Origin: Rhodovulum adriaticum
Lineage (GTDB): Bacteria; Pseudomonadota; Alphaproteobacteria; Rhodobacterales; Rhodobacteraceae
Reading direction: 5' to 3'
DNA length: 60,010 bases
Assembly (NCBI RefSeq): GCF_004345735.1
Contig: NZ_SLXL01000015.1
Location: 1 to 60,010, forward strand
In this document: piece by piece, positions 43,087 through 51,717 of the stretch
Numbering within the stretch: position 1 is the first letter of the stretch
How the letters are laid out: each line of letters starts with the position of its first letter
Position numbers and translations under genes: made by a program
The notes under the pieces: model-generated
Told to the model about the DNA's origin: nothing
Database searches by the model: none
Seen by the model: only the letters and a program-made list of their open reading frames with translations

Positions 43087-44064
43087 ATGATTCCCGGTCT
43101 GAGCCAACGCCGCCGATTTTCCGACCTGTCCGAACAGGAAGTCCTTGCACTCGCCATTTCCTCGGAAGAGGACGACGCGCGCATCTATCGCAGCTATGCG
43201 GAACAGCTGCGCGCCGATTACCCCGACAGTGCCCGCATCTTCGAGGACATGGCCCGCGAAGAGGACGGCCACCGCCAGCGCCTGATCGAAAAGCACCGCG
43301 AACGGTTCGGCGATGTGATCCCGCTGATCCGGCGCGAACATGTGTCGGGCTATTACGCCCGCCGCCCGGTCTGGCTGGTGCAGAACCTCGGGATCGAACG
43401 CATCCGCGAAGAGGCCGAGATGATGGAACGCGACGCCCATCATTTCTACCTGAAAGCCGCGCAAAAGACGCAGGATGCCGCCACGCGCAAAATGCTGGGC
43501 GACCTGGCCGCTGCCGAGGCCGGGCATTCCGCCTCTGCCGAGCGGCTGACCGAACGCCACCTGGACGAGGACAGCAAGGAGGCTGAGGAACGCACCGCCC
43601 ACCGGCAATTCGTGCTGACCTGGGTGCAGCCGGGACTGGCGGGGCTGATGGACGGGTCGGTATCCACCCTGGCGCCGATCTTTGCCACCGCCTTTGCCAC
43701 GCAGGACACCTGGACGACCTTCCTGGTCGGTCTGGCCGCGTCGGTCGGCGCGGGGATTTCCATGGGCTTTACCGAGGCCGCGTCCGATGACGGCGAAATC
43801 TCGGGCCGCGGCTCGCCCATCAAGCGCGGCATCGCCTCGGGGGTGATGACAACGCTCGGCGGCCTGGGTCACGCGCTGCCCTACCTCATCCCGCATTTCT
43901 GGACGGCCACGATCATCGCAATGATCGTTGTGTTCGTGGAACTGTGGGCCATCGCCTGGATCCAGAAGAAATATATGGAAACGCCATTCTTCCGCGCGGC
44001 CTTCCAGGTGGTGCTGGGGGGGGCGCTGGTATTTGGCGCAGGGGTACTGATCGGATCGGCCTAG
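43087..44064 (+). CDS. mbfA: MbfA: membrane-bound ferritin-like/VIT1 iron transporter
   Basis: MbfA exports iron and protects against iron overload and peroxide. The 325-residue protein starts MIPGLSQRRRFSDLSEQE at ATG 43087. The N-terminal ferritin-like domain (about residues 10-165) has EEDDARIYRSYAEQLR, EDMAREEDGHRQRL and EEAEMMERDAHHFY, i.e. several E-x-x-H di-iron ligands. The C-terminal VIT1-like domain (about 175-325) has FVLTWVQPGLAGLMDGSVS and about five membrane segments. An Irr box lies just upstream, so repression at low iron is expected. Confidence 0.93.
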   Translation: MIPGLSQRRRFSDLSEQEVLALAISSEEDDARIYRSYAEQLRADYPDSARIFEDMAREEDGHRQRLIEKHRERFGDVIPLIRREHVSGYYARRPVWLVQNLGIERIREEAEMMERDAHHFYLKAAQKTQDAATRKMLGDLAAAEAGHSASAERLTERHLDEDSKEAEERTAHRQFVLTWVQPGLAGLMDGSVSTLAPIFATAFATQDTWTTFLVGLAASVGAGISMGFTEAASDDGEISGRGSPIKRGIASGVMTTLGGLGHALPYLIPHFWTATIIAMIVVFVELWAIAWIQKKYMETPFFRAAFQVVLGGALVFGAGVLIGSA

Positions 44065-44108
44065 GCTGCCGCAAGGGGTTTCGCCGCGCCTGCGCGCGGC
44101 GACCCGCC

Positions 44109-44135
44109 GGGGTATTTGGACCAAGAAGAAGGGGG
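44109..44135 (-). repeat. 3'-end element, copy 3 (after zapE, minus strand)
   Basis: On the minus strand CCCCCTTCTTCTTGG, then TCC, then AAATACCCC. It begins 16 bases past the zapE stop (44152), in the sense direction, preceded by CCTCCGCC. It matches copies at 19536 and 29501. Confidence 0.8.
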
Positions 44136-44151
44136 CGGAGGCGCGTTGTCC

Positions 44152-45231
44152 CTAGCTGCGGCCCCAGTCGGTGGCCTGCATTTCGCGCAGACGGCTGGCG
44201 GTGCGTTCGAATTCGAACACGCCCGCGCCCTCTAGATACAGCATTTCGGGGGCGGCTGCGGCCGAGGCGATCAGGCGCACGCGGGCCTCGTAGAGGGCAT
44301 CGATCAGGGTGACGAAGCGGCGGGCCTCGTTGTAGTTTTCGCTCGACAGCATGGGGATGTCTTCCAGCAGCAGCACGCGCACGGCCTGGGCGATGGCCAG
44401 GTAATCGGCCGGCCCCAGCGGTTTGGCGCAGAAATCCCAGAAGGTGGCGCGGCCCACGCCATTGTGGAACTGCGGGATTTCGACATCGCGCCCCTGCACC
44501 TGCAGGATCAGCGGCGCGCCCGCCCCTTCGGTGAAATCGGCCCAGATCGCGGCCATGGCCTCGCGCGCAAGGCGGTCGGCGGGGGTGAAGTAAATATCCG
44601 CCCCACTCAGCCGGTTCTGCCGGTAATCGGTGGGCGAGGCCAGGTGCATGACCTCCAGCCGGTCCTTGATCAGCGCGATGAAGGGCAGGAAGCGGTCCCG
44701 TTGCAACCCGTCCTTGTACAGGTCGTCGGGCACCCGGTTCGAGGTGGTCACGACGCTGACCCCGGCGGCGAAGAGCAGCTCGAACAGGCGGCCCACGATC
44801 ATCGCGTCGGTAATGTCGGTGATCTGCATTTCGTCCAGGCACAGCAGGCGCAGCCCGTCGGCCATCTGTGCCGCGACCGGGCGCAGGGCATCATCCGCCC
44901 CGTCGGCGCGCGCGGCATGCAGCCCGGCATGGACCTCTTGCATGAAGGCGTGGAAATGGACGCGCCGCTTGCCCTCGATCCCGGTGTGTTCCATGAAAAA
45001 GTCCATCAGCATGGACTTGCCGCGCCCCACGCCGCCCCACAGGTACAGCCCGCGCACAGGTTCGGGCGGGGGGGCCTTGCGGAAAAGCCGTTTCCTGGGC
45101 GGGGGCGGGGCGTTTTCCAGCGCGCTGCGGATGCGTTCCAGGGGCGCCAGCGCAGCGATCTGGGCCGGGTCGGGCCGCAAGTCCCCCGCGGCCACCCGTG
45201 CATCGTAAAGGTTGCGCAGCGTCTTGCCCAT
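44152..45231 (-). CDS. zapE: Cell-division ATPase ZapE (AFG1-like)
   Basis: ZapE/AFG1 is an AAA+-type ATPase linked to the division ring in E. coli and to protein quality control in mitochondria. The 359-residue protein has Walker A LWGGVGRGKSMLMD (about residues 64-77), Walker B LRLLCLDEMQITDITDAM and a sensor segment VVTTSNRVPDDLYKDGLQRDRF. HFHAFMQEVH is also diagnostic. The C-terminus (RTASRLREMQATDWGRS) is typical of the family. It is followed by the repeated 3'-end element on its own strand. Confidence 0.93.
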   Translation of the reverse strand: MGKTLRNLYDARVAAGDLRPDPAQIAALAPLERIRSALENAPPPPRKRLFRKAPPPEPVRGLYLWGGVGRGKSMLMDFFMEHTGIEGKRRVHFHAFMQEVHAGLHAARADGADDALRPVAAQMADGLRLLCLDEMQITDITDAMIVGRLFELLFAAGVSVVTTSNRVPDDLYKDGLQRDRFLPFIALIKDRLEVMHLASPTDYRQNRLSGADIYFTPADRLAREAMAAIWADFTEGAGAPLILQVQGRDVEIPQFHNGVGRATFWDFCAKPLGPADYLAIAQAVRVLLLEDIPMLSSENYNEARRFVTLIDALYEARVRLIASAAAAPEMLYLEGAGVFEFERTASRLREMQATDWGRS

Positions 45232-45293
45232 GAAAGGGTTCTAGGATGCTGCGCCGCAGAAGGAAAGAGGGGCGCGGGCGGGGGGGGGCGCCC

Positions 45294-46016
45294 CTAATCC
45301 ACCCGCCGGATGTGCAACTGGTTGCCGATATTCTTGGTCTCGAAGCGTTTCAGCTCGCGCACCAGGTCGGACAGCTTGCGCTTGCCGTAGGTGCGGGTAT
45401 CGAAATCGGGGTTGTCGGCGGTGATATACTGGCCGATCTGACCCAAGGCGTACCAGTCGTCGCCTTCCTGTTCGATCTTGTCCATGGCCCGCAGGATCAG
45501 TTCGATCGCCTCGCGCGGGGCGCGTTTGCCGGCCGGGGCGGGTTCGGCGCTGTCGCGTTTGACGGGGGCCGGATCCTCGACGATGTTCTCGATCAGAATG
45601 AAGCGGTTGCACACGTTGCGCAGGGCGACCGGCGTCTTGGATTCGCCGATACCGATCACGTCCAGCCCCTGTTCGCGGATGCGGCTGGCCAGACGGGTAA
45701 AATCGCTGTCCGAGGAAATCAGCACGAAGCCGTCGAAGCGGCCCGAATGCAGGATGTCCATCGCATCGATCACCAGCCCGATATCGCTGGCGTTCTTGCC
45801 CTTGGTATTGGCGGTTTCCTGGTGCGCGACCAGGCCCAGTTCCAGCACCTTGCCGGCCCAGGGTTTCAGCCGGTCCGACGACCAGTCGCCATAGACCCGG
45901 CGCAGCGCCGGTTCGCCATAGGCGGTGATCTCTTTCAGGATCGCCTCGGCATAGCGGGCGGGGATGTTGTCGGCGTCGATCAGGACGGCCAAGAGCGGCG
46001 GCTTGGGATCGGGCAT
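45294..46016 (-). CDS. NYN-domain RNase-like protein with C-terminal LOTUS/OST-HTH domain
   Basis: The protein has 240 residues. The N-terminal NYN (LabA-like, PIN-related) domain has LAVLIDADNIPARYA (Asp at about 13 and 15) and GLVIDAMDILHSG. FVLISSDSDFTRLASRIREQG (about 97-117) completes the acidic nuclease-like centre. A linker of Ala, Pro and Glu precedes a C-terminal winged helix (about 165-240, DDWYALGQIGQYITADNPDF) like OST-HTH/LOTUS, which binds RNA. Such proteins are proposed RNA-degrading or RNA-binding factors. It is divergent from imuB with a 124-bp gap. Confidence 0.86.
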   Translation of the reverse strand: MPDPKPPLLAVLIDADNIPARYAEAILKEITAYGEPALRRVYGDWSSDRLKPWAGKVLELGLVAHQETANTKGKNASDIGLVIDAMDILHSGRFDGFVLISSDSDFTRLASRIREQGLDVIGIGESKTPVALRNVCNRFILIENIVEDPAPVKRDSAEPAPAGKRAPREAIELILRAMDKIEQEGDDWYALGQIGQYITADNPDFDTRTYGKRKLSDLVRELKRFETKNIGNQLHIRRVD

Positions 46017-46112
46017 GTCGGTCCTTCGGATTGGGATGCGGCACCTTCGCCCAGAGCGGCGGCAGGGGCAATGGGGCGGACTCGACTCTGTGCCGGGCGG
46101 GGGTTAATTTTG

Positions 46113-46127
46113 GAACATTAAGGGAAC
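46113..46127 (+). promoter_or_regulatory. LexA (SOS) box upstream of imuB
   Basis: GAAC-ATTAAGG-GAAC is the exact GAAC-N7-GAAC form of the alphaproteobacterial LexA box (reverse complement of GTTC-N7-GTTC). It ends 14 bases before the imuB ATG and contains the AGGG that serves as the ribosome binding site. Confidence 0.85.
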
Positions 46128-46140
46128 ATTTGCCATTGCC

Positions 46141-47691
46141 ATGCCCGCCCGCCGCATCCTGTCCCTGTGGTTTCCCCGGCTCGCCACCGAGCGCGCCTTG
46201 CGCAAGATGCGCACCCTGCCCGCCGACCCGCTGGCCGTGGTGGCGGATCGGGGCGGCGCGCAGGTCATCGCGTCCCTGACGGTTCAGGCCGAGGCCGCGG
46301 GCCTGCACCGAGGCCAGCCCCTGCGCGATGCGATGGCGATCTGTCCCGATCTGCTGACCCGGCCCGCCGATCCGGGGGGCGAGGCTGCCTTTCTGGCCGG
46401 ATTGGCCCGCTGGGCGGACAGGTTTTCGCCCTGGGTCGCGACCGAGGGGGATGCCGCGCTGGTGCTGGACATCACCGGCTGTGCCCACCTGTTCGGCGGA
46501 GAGGAGGGGATGATCGCCGCCGCGCAGGCCGATTGCACGGCCCTGGGGCTGAGCCTGCACGCAGGGCTGGCCGATACGCGCGGCGCGGCCTGGGCCCTGG
46601 CGCGCTTTGCCGGGCGGACGGCGCGGCATCACCGATCCGGGACCACCGCCGCCCCCTGCATCGCACCACCGGGCCAGACGCGTGCGGCCCTGGCCCCCCT
46701 GCCCCTGGCCGCGCTGCGGCTGGACGCGGACACCGTGGCCGCCCTGGCCCGACTGGGGGTGCGGCGGATAGAGGATCTGCTGGGCATGCCGCGCGCGCCG
46801 CTGGCCCGCCGGTTCGGGCAAGGGGTGGTGCTGCGGCTGGATCAGGCCCTGGGCGCGGTGCCCGAGCCGGTCTCGCCCACCCGCCCCGCGCCGCGTTTCG
46901 CCGTGCGGCTGTCCCTGCCCGACCCGATCGGGCTGGAGGACGACATCCTGGCCGGGATCGACCGCCTGCTGCCCGTGCTGTGCGACCGGCTGCGGGCGGC
47001 GGGACAGGGCGCGCGGCGGCTGCGGTTGCAGGCCTTTCGCTGCGATCATGGGGTAGAGCAGGTGGAAATCGGCCTGGCCCGCGCCGGCGACAGCCCCGCG
47101 CGGATACGGCCCCTGCTGGCGCTGAAACTGGCCGGGATCGATGCCGGTCCCGGCCTCGACCGTCTGCGGCTGGAGGCCCATGTGACCGAGCCGCTGCCCC
47201 CCCGCCAGCAGCCGGGCCACGCCGCGCCCCCGCACGGGGCGGCGGACGGCGACACCGCGCTGGACGACCTGATCGGCCGGATCGGCGCACGCGTGGGGCT
47301 GGAGGCCGTGACGCGCCTGGCCCCGGCCGACAGCCATATTCCCGAAAAGGCGTACCGGGTGCTGTCCGCCGCCTGGTCGGCCCCGGTGACCGACTGGCCC
47401 GCCCGCGGGCGCACCCGCCCGCTGATCCTGTTCGCGCCGGAACTGGTCAACGCCCCCGACCGGCCCGGCCCACCCGCACGGTTTCGCTGGCGGCGGCGCG
47501 ACTTTGTCACCGCCAGCGCCACGGGGCCGGAACGGATCGCGCCGGAATGGTGGCTGGACGATCCGGCCTGGCGGTCGGGGCCGCGGGATTACTGGCGGGT
47601 GGAAACGACGAACGGTGCGCGGCTGTGGCTGTATTACGCCCACGGGGGCGAGATGTCCTCTGGCTGGTTTTGCCAGGGGCAATTCGGCTGA
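46141..47691 (+). CDS. imuB: ImuB, catalytically inactive Y-family polymerase-like protein
   Basis: ImuB belongs to the mutasome that allows error-prone DNA synthesis with ImuA and DnaE2. The 516-residue protein starts MPARRILSLWFPRLATERALR. The place where Pol IV has its first catalytic Asp (VDMDCFF) reads ILSLWFPRLATE, and SIDEAYLD is replaced by LDITGCAHLFGGE, so the polymerase centre is dead, as in other ImuB proteins. Palm, thumb and little-finger parts continue to about residue 350. The C-terminal third is ImuB-specific. imuA and dnaE2 are absent from either side. Confidence 0.93.
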   Translation: MPARRILSLWFPRLATERALRKMRTLPADPLAVVADRGGAQVIASLTVQAEAAGLHRGQPLRDAMAICPDLLTRPADPGGEAAFLAGLARWADRFSPWVATEGDAALVLDITGCAHLFGGEEGMIAAAQADCTALGLSLHAGLADTRGAAWALARFAGRTARHHRSGTTAAPCIAPPGQTRAALAPLPLAALRLDADTVAALARLGVRRIEDLLGMPRAPLARRFGQGVVLRLDQALGAVPEPVSPTRPAPRFAVRLSLPDPIGLEDDILAGIDRLLPVLCDRLRAAGQGARRLRLQAFRCDHGVEQVEIGLARAGDSPARIRPLLALKLAGIDAGPGLDRLRLEAHVTEPLPPRQQPGHAAPPHGAADGDTALDDLIGRIGARVGLEAVTRLAPADSHIPEKAYRVLSAAWSAPVTDWPARGRTRPLILFAPELVNAPDRPGPPARFRWRRRDFVTASATGPERIAPEWWLDDPAWRSGPRDYWRVETTNGARLWLYYAHGGEMSSGWFCQGQFG

Positions 47692-47899
47692 CCATGGGGG
47701 CGTTCCGCGAAAAGGGCCCGGTGCCGCGCGCTGGGTGGGGGCTGTTGAACCGCGACACCGGGCAGGCTCTTCGCTACGGGGTCAGGATCGCGGGAAAAGG
47801 CGACAACGCCATGCCGGGCGGGGGAAATTCCGGTGGAAAAATCGCGGCAAAATCCGGGCAGGTCTTGATTTGCGCGGGCAGGGGCGGCACCGTTGCCGG

Positions 47900-48244
47900 A
47901 TGAACGTCGTGACGCCTCCGCCGTTTTCCGGCCCAGCCGCCCCCGACAGGGTTGCCTTCGACCGGGTAGAGATGGGCGTGATCCTGACCGTTTACGGCCG
48001 CATGGTCGCCGCGGGCGAGTGGCGCGATTACGGCATTTCCTGCCTGCGCGAGGTTGCGGTTTTCGCGGTCTTCCGGCGCACGGCGGAACACCCCCTGTAC
48101 CGGATCGAGAAACGGCCCAAGCTGCGCCAGCGACAGGGCATGTATGCTGTCATCGGCATGGACGGTCAGGTTCTGAAACGCGGGCACGACCTGAAAACCG
48201 TGCTGCGCGTGCTGGAGAAAAAGCTGATCCGCCCGGTCGATTAG
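47900..48244 (+). CDS. DUF2794 family protein
   Basis: The protein has 114 residues and starts MNVVTPPPFSGPAAPDRV at ATG 47900; the frame upstream overlaps imuB and is not coding. Motifs are VAFDRVEMGVILTVYGRMVAAGEWRDYG spread over residues 18-46, VFRRTAEHPLYRIEKRPKL, and QGMYAVIGMDGQVLKRGHDL. This is the DUF2794 pattern, conserved in alphaproteobacteria with unknown function. Its TAG stop overlaps the TAA stop of the opposite-strand NlpC/P60 gene by two bases. Confidence 0.86.
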   Translation: MNVVTPPPFSGPAAPDRVAFDRVEMGVILTVYGRMVAAGEWRDYGISCLREVAVFAVFRRTAEHPLYRIEKRPKLRQRQGMYAVIGMDGQVLKRGHDLKTVLRVLEKKLIRPVD

Positions 48245-49071
48245 GGCCGTTTATGCGCGGTCACCGGGCCGTCGCCCTGCGCCTCGATCCGGGCGATGGC
48301 ATCTTCGATCCGTTCATAGGCCACGGACATGGTATGCGCGTTGGCGTGGATCATCACGTCCCGTTCCACCACCAGCGCGACATGCCCCTTCCAGAACAGC
48401 AGGTCGCCCCGTTCGGGCGGCGTGCCCGGGGGCAGAACCCGGCCCAGGTCGCGCGCCTGTTGGTCGCTGTCGCCGGGGCAGGGCCGGTGGCAGGCCAGAT
48501 GCGCCATCTGGACCAGCGCGGAACAATCCAGCCCCCAGATCGCGTTGCCGCCCCACAGGTAGGGCGCGCCGAACAGCATCTGCGCCACGGTCACCGGATC
48601 GGCAAAGGGCGCATTGGCAGGCCGCAGATGCGGTTTGGGCACGAACCAGCCCTGCGCGGTTTCGAAAAACGCGCCAGAGGCCGACACCACCCGCAGCCGC
48701 GTGCCAAAGGACAGCGCCCAAATCTCGGGCCGCTTCAGGTCGGGGGCGGAATAGGCGTGGCTGGCGGGCACGGCGACAATATGGGTCGGCTCGGGCACAT
48801 CGGCGGCCAGCGCATCGGCGGGGATATAGCCCACATAACCGTCGCGTGCGGCGCGGCCAAAGGCGTGGCCGTCGTGGATGTCCAGAACCTCGAACCCCTC
48901 GCCCAGCACAAGCTGGCGGTCGCGCGCGCCGCCCGGCAGGGCCAGCAGGTCCACCAGCGGGCGGGTCACGCGGTGCAGGACCGGCGCGACATAACGCTGG
49001 GCCGCCACCTGACCGCGCAAGGTTTCGGCCGCGACGCGCCCATTGCCAAAGGTTTCGCGCCGGTCGGTCAC
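48241..49071 (-). CDS. NlpC/P60 family cysteine peptidase with SH3-like N-terminus
   Basis: The protein has 276 residues from GTG 49071, which overlaps the aminopeptidase stop (GTGA). An N-terminal SH3b-like region (about 20-150) with LVLGEGFEVLDIHDGHAFGRA and YVGYIPADAL precedes the catalytic domain. The Cys is in NAIWGLDCSALVQMA (about residue 178), and the His in GHVALVVERDV and HANAHTMSV complete the site. It probably cleaves peptidoglycan peptides such as recycled murein tripeptides. No clear signal peptide is visible, so it may act in the cytoplasm. Confidence 0.88.
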   Translation of the reverse strand: MTDRRETFGNGRVAAETLRGQVAAQRYVAPVLHRVTRPLVDLLALPGGARDRQLVLGEGFEVLDIHDGHAFGRAARDGYVGYIPADALAADVPEPTHIVAVPASHAYSAPDLKRPEIWALSFGTRLRVVSASGAFFETAQGWFVPKPHLRPANAPFADPVTVAQMLFGAPYLWGGNAIWGLDCSALVQMAHLACHRPCPGDSDQQARDLGRVLPPGTPPERGDLLFWKGHVALVVERDVMIHANAHTMSVAYERIEDAIARIEAQGDGPVTAHKRP

Positions 49072-50459
49072 AGCCCCAGCACCTGCGGCAGCGCGCCCAG
49101 CAGCGCCCGCGCCCCCTGCCCCACGCCGCCCTTGGGCCGGGCGGGGGCATCCGCGGGTTGCCAACCGTAGATGTCGAAATGGGCATACCGCGCGCCGCCG
49201 GCAAAGCGGCGCAGGAACAGCGCGGCAGTGATCGACCCCGCGAACCCGCCCGCAGGCGCGTTATCCAGATCGGCGATCCCCGGTTCGATCATCTTTTCAT
49301 AGGGCGCGTGGAACGGCATTCGCCAGACCGGATCGGCCCCCGCCGCACCGCCCGCCGCGATTTCATCGGCCAGCCCGCCGTCATCGGTGTAGAACGGCGC
49401 GATATCGGGGCCGACGGCCACCCGCGCCGCGCCCGTCAGCGTAGCCATCGAGATCAGCAAATCGCTGTCCGCCTCTGCCGCCAGGGCCAGCGCGTCGGCC
49501 AGCACCAGCCGCCCCTCTGCATCGGTGTTGTTCACCTCGACCGTCAGGCCGTTGCGGGCGGTCAGGATGTCCTGCGGGCGGAAAGAGGTGGACGCGACGC
49601 TGTTTTCCACCGCCGGGATCAGCACGCGCAACCGCAGCGGCAGGTTCAGCGCCATGATCGTTTCGGCCAGGCCCAGAACGGTCGCCGCGCCGCCCATGTC
49701 CTTTTTCATCAGGCCCATGGAGGCGCCCGGCTTGATGTTCAGACCGCCGGTGTCGAAACACACGCCCTTGCCCACCAGCGTCAGGCGAGGGCCGGCATCG
49801 CCCCAGGTCATCTCCAGCAGGCGGGGGGCCTGCGGCCCGGCGCGCCCCACCGCGTGGATCAGCGGAAAGTTCTGCGCAAGCAGGTCGTCGCCGCGAACCG
49901 CGCTGGCGGTGGCCCCGTGGCGCGCTGCCAGGGCAAAAACCGCATCCTCCAGCGCCTCGGGGCCCATGTCCGCGGCGGGGGTGTTGATCAGATCGCGGGT
50001 CAGGAATTCGCCCGCTGCCAACGCCTCGACCCGTGTGGCATTCACGCCCGCGGGCGCCACGAAACCCGCCTGCACCGGCGCCTGCGCGCGGTAGCGGTCG
50101 AACCTGTAGGTGGACAGCAGCAGGCCCAGGGCCTCGGCCTCCAGCGCGGGGCCGGTCAGGGGGCTGTCCAGCCGGTAGGTGCCTTGCGGCAGGCGCGCGG
50201 CAGCACCGGCCAGGTGGAACCGGCCCCGCGCCTGCGCCGCAGCATCGCCCAGCCCGGCCACGGCCCCGGCAAGCCCGCCCCCGTCGCCCGGCAGCAGGGC
50301 CAACTCGCCCAAGCCTGCGGCAAAACCCGTGCTGCGCAGCCATGCGCCCTGCTCTGCCGGGCGCGCCGCCAGAAACGCCTCCAGCCCATCCTCTGGCACC
50401 GCGAAAAGCGGCAGCGCATCGGCATCGTTGGCGGCGAAACGGGGGGTTTGGGGCGTCAT
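49068..50459 (-). CDS. M17 leucyl aminopeptidase
   Basis: The protein has 463 residues from ATG 50459 (AAGGA 9 bases upstream; ATG 50465 is too close to it). The zinc/manganese site is intact: LVGKGVCFDTGGLNIKPG, MKKDMGGAATV and the signature NTDAEGRLVLADAL. It removes N-terminal residues, typically Leu. It is translationally coupled to the NlpC/P60 peptidase by GTGA, suggesting that the two degrade muropeptides or peptides in sequence. PepA-type enzymes can also bind DNA, which is untested here. Confidence 0.9.
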   Translation of the reverse strand: MTPQTPRFAANDADALPLFAVPEDGLEAFLAARPAEQGAWLRSTGFAAGLGELALLPGDGGGLAGAVAGLGDAAAQARGRFHLAGAAARLPQGTYRLDSPLTGPALEAEALGLLLSTYRFDRYRAQAPVQAGFVAPAGVNATRVEALAAGEFLTRDLINTPAADMGPEALEDAVFALAARHGATASAVRGDDLLAQNFPLIHAVGRAGPQAPRLLEMTWGDAGPRLTLVGKGVCFDTGGLNIKPGASMGLMKKDMGGAATVLGLAETIMALNLPLRLRVLIPAVENSVASTSFRPQDILTARNGLTVEVNNTDAEGRLVLADALALAAEADSDLLISMATLTGAARVAVGPDIAPFYTDDGGLADEIAAGGAAGADPVWRMPFHAPYEKMIEPGIADLDNAPAGGFAGSITAALFLRRFAGGARYAHFDIYGWQPADAPARPKGGVGQGARALLGALPQVLGL

Positions 50460-50529
50460 CGGCATCGGTCCTTGGCTGGTGTCGCGTCTGCCGCCAACGT
50501 AATCGCCCCCGCGCCGCCCGCAAGCGCGA

Positions 50530-50910
50530 TCAGCCCGAACGGTGCTGAAGCTCCGCCGCGATCCGCTGCGAACGCCGGGCAATTCGGATCAGCCGAGCCT
50601 GTGTCGCCGCCAGCGCCACCGCATCCCCCGAGGCCGCCGCCCGCACCACGCCGCGCGCCGCATCGCCCAGGCTGAGCAGACCCAGCGCATCGCCCAGCGC
50701 CGCGATCTGCCCGGCAAAGTCGATGCAATCCGCCGCCCGGCCGTGCCCCACCGCCAGGGCCAATGCCTCTAGCAGGCCCTCAAGCCGGACCAGCGACAGC
50801 GACAGCAGGTCCGCGGCGCGGGCCTCTCCAAGATCCAGGAACATGTCCGCCAGCCGTTCGCTATCCAGCCTCAGCGGTTCGTCCTGCCGCATCGTGACAA
50901 TCACGCTCAC
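50530..50910 (-). CDS. Small helical hypothetical protein
   Basis: From GTG 50910, which has GGAGGG 6 bases upstream, the protein is 126 residues, MSVIVTMRQDEPLRLDSER. ATG 50892 would give a shorter form. It is strongly helical and Ala/Leu-rich (MFLDLGEARAADLLSLSLVRLE, IAALGDALGLLSLGDAARG). A histidine in LALAVGHGRAADCIDF sits mid-helix and might hint at an HPt-like bundle, but the motif is not convincing. There are no membrane spans. It is about 71 bases before the aminopeptidase gene on the same strand. Confidence 0.6.
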   Translation of the reverse strand: MSVIVTMRQDEPLRLDSERLADMFLDLGEARAADLLSLSLVRLEGLLEALALAVGHGRAADCIDFAGQIAALGDALGLLSLGDAARGVVRAAASGDAVALAATQARLIRIARRSQRIAAELQHRSG

Positions 50911-51045
50911 TCGAAACCCTCCACGCACCCCCGGGGCAGAGTCGCGCGGCAAGCGTCAAGAAAGTCTTGCCCCGTGGGTACGAAATCACTCGAATTCCAT
51001 GAAAACCGACAGTATTCACGTTTGTCGGAAAAACAGGAGAGACGG

Positions 51046-51696
51046 ATGCCGCCCATCACCCCCCTGCCGCAGTACCTGGCGCAACGCTACCACGGCTGGC
51101 GCGCCATGTCCTATGCCGAGAACAAGGCCTGGTACCGGCGCCTGGCCGAAGAGGGGCAGCGCCCGCGGGCCATGGTGATTTCCTGCTGCGATTCGCGCAT
51201 TCACGTCACCTCGATCTTTGGCGCCGATGAGGGCGAGTTCTTCATTCACCGCAACATCGCCAATGTGGTGCCGCCCTATGCGCCGGACGGCGACCACCAT
51301 GGCACCTCTGCGGCGGTGGAATACGCGGTCACCGTGTTGCGGGTCGCCAACCTGGTTGTTCTGGGCCATTCCCAATGCGGCGGCGTGAAGGGCTGCCATG
51401 ACATGTGCGCGGGCAACGCCCCGCATCTGGAAGAGAAAACCAGTTTCGTCGGGCGCTGGCTGGACATCCTACGCCCCACCTACGAGCGCAACGCCGACAT
51501 CGCGGATGAGGCCGAGCGCCTGCGCGCGATGGAGAAAGAGGCGGTGCTGGTATCGCTGGAAAACCTGATGACCTTCCCCTTCGTGCGCGAGGCGGTCGAG
51601 GCCGAAACGCTGACCCTGCACGGGCTGTGGAACGATATCGGCGCGGGCATCATAGAAAGCTACGACCCGGAAAAGGACAGCTTTCAGCCGGTGTGA
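51046..51696 (+). CDS. Beta-class carbonic anhydrase
   Basis: The enzyme interconverts CO2 and bicarbonate with a zinc ion. The 216-residue protein starts MPPITPLPQYLAQRYHGW at ATG 51046 behind AGGAG. Zinc ligands are visible in ISCCDSRIHVTSIFG (Cys, about residue 44) and VVLGHSQCGGVKG (His and Cys, about residues 106-109). The Asp-Arg pair in CDSR is the catalytic dyad. Other features are HRNIANVVPP and AVEYAVTVLRVANLV. No neighbouring gene explains its role; it probably serves general bicarbonate supply. Confidence 0.94.
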   Translation: MPPITPLPQYLAQRYHGWRAMSYAENKAWYRRLAEEGQRPRAMVISCCDSRIHVTSIFGADEGEFFIHRNIANVVPPYAPDGDHHGTSAAVEYAVTVLRVANLVVLGHSQCGGVKGCHDMCAGNAPHLEEKTSFVGRWLDILRPTYERNADIADEAERLRAMEKEAVLVSLENLMTFPFVREAVEAETLTLHGLWNDIGAGIIESYDPEKDSFQPV

Positions 51697-51717
51697 TCTC
51701 AGGGCGGCCTGGCGCCG

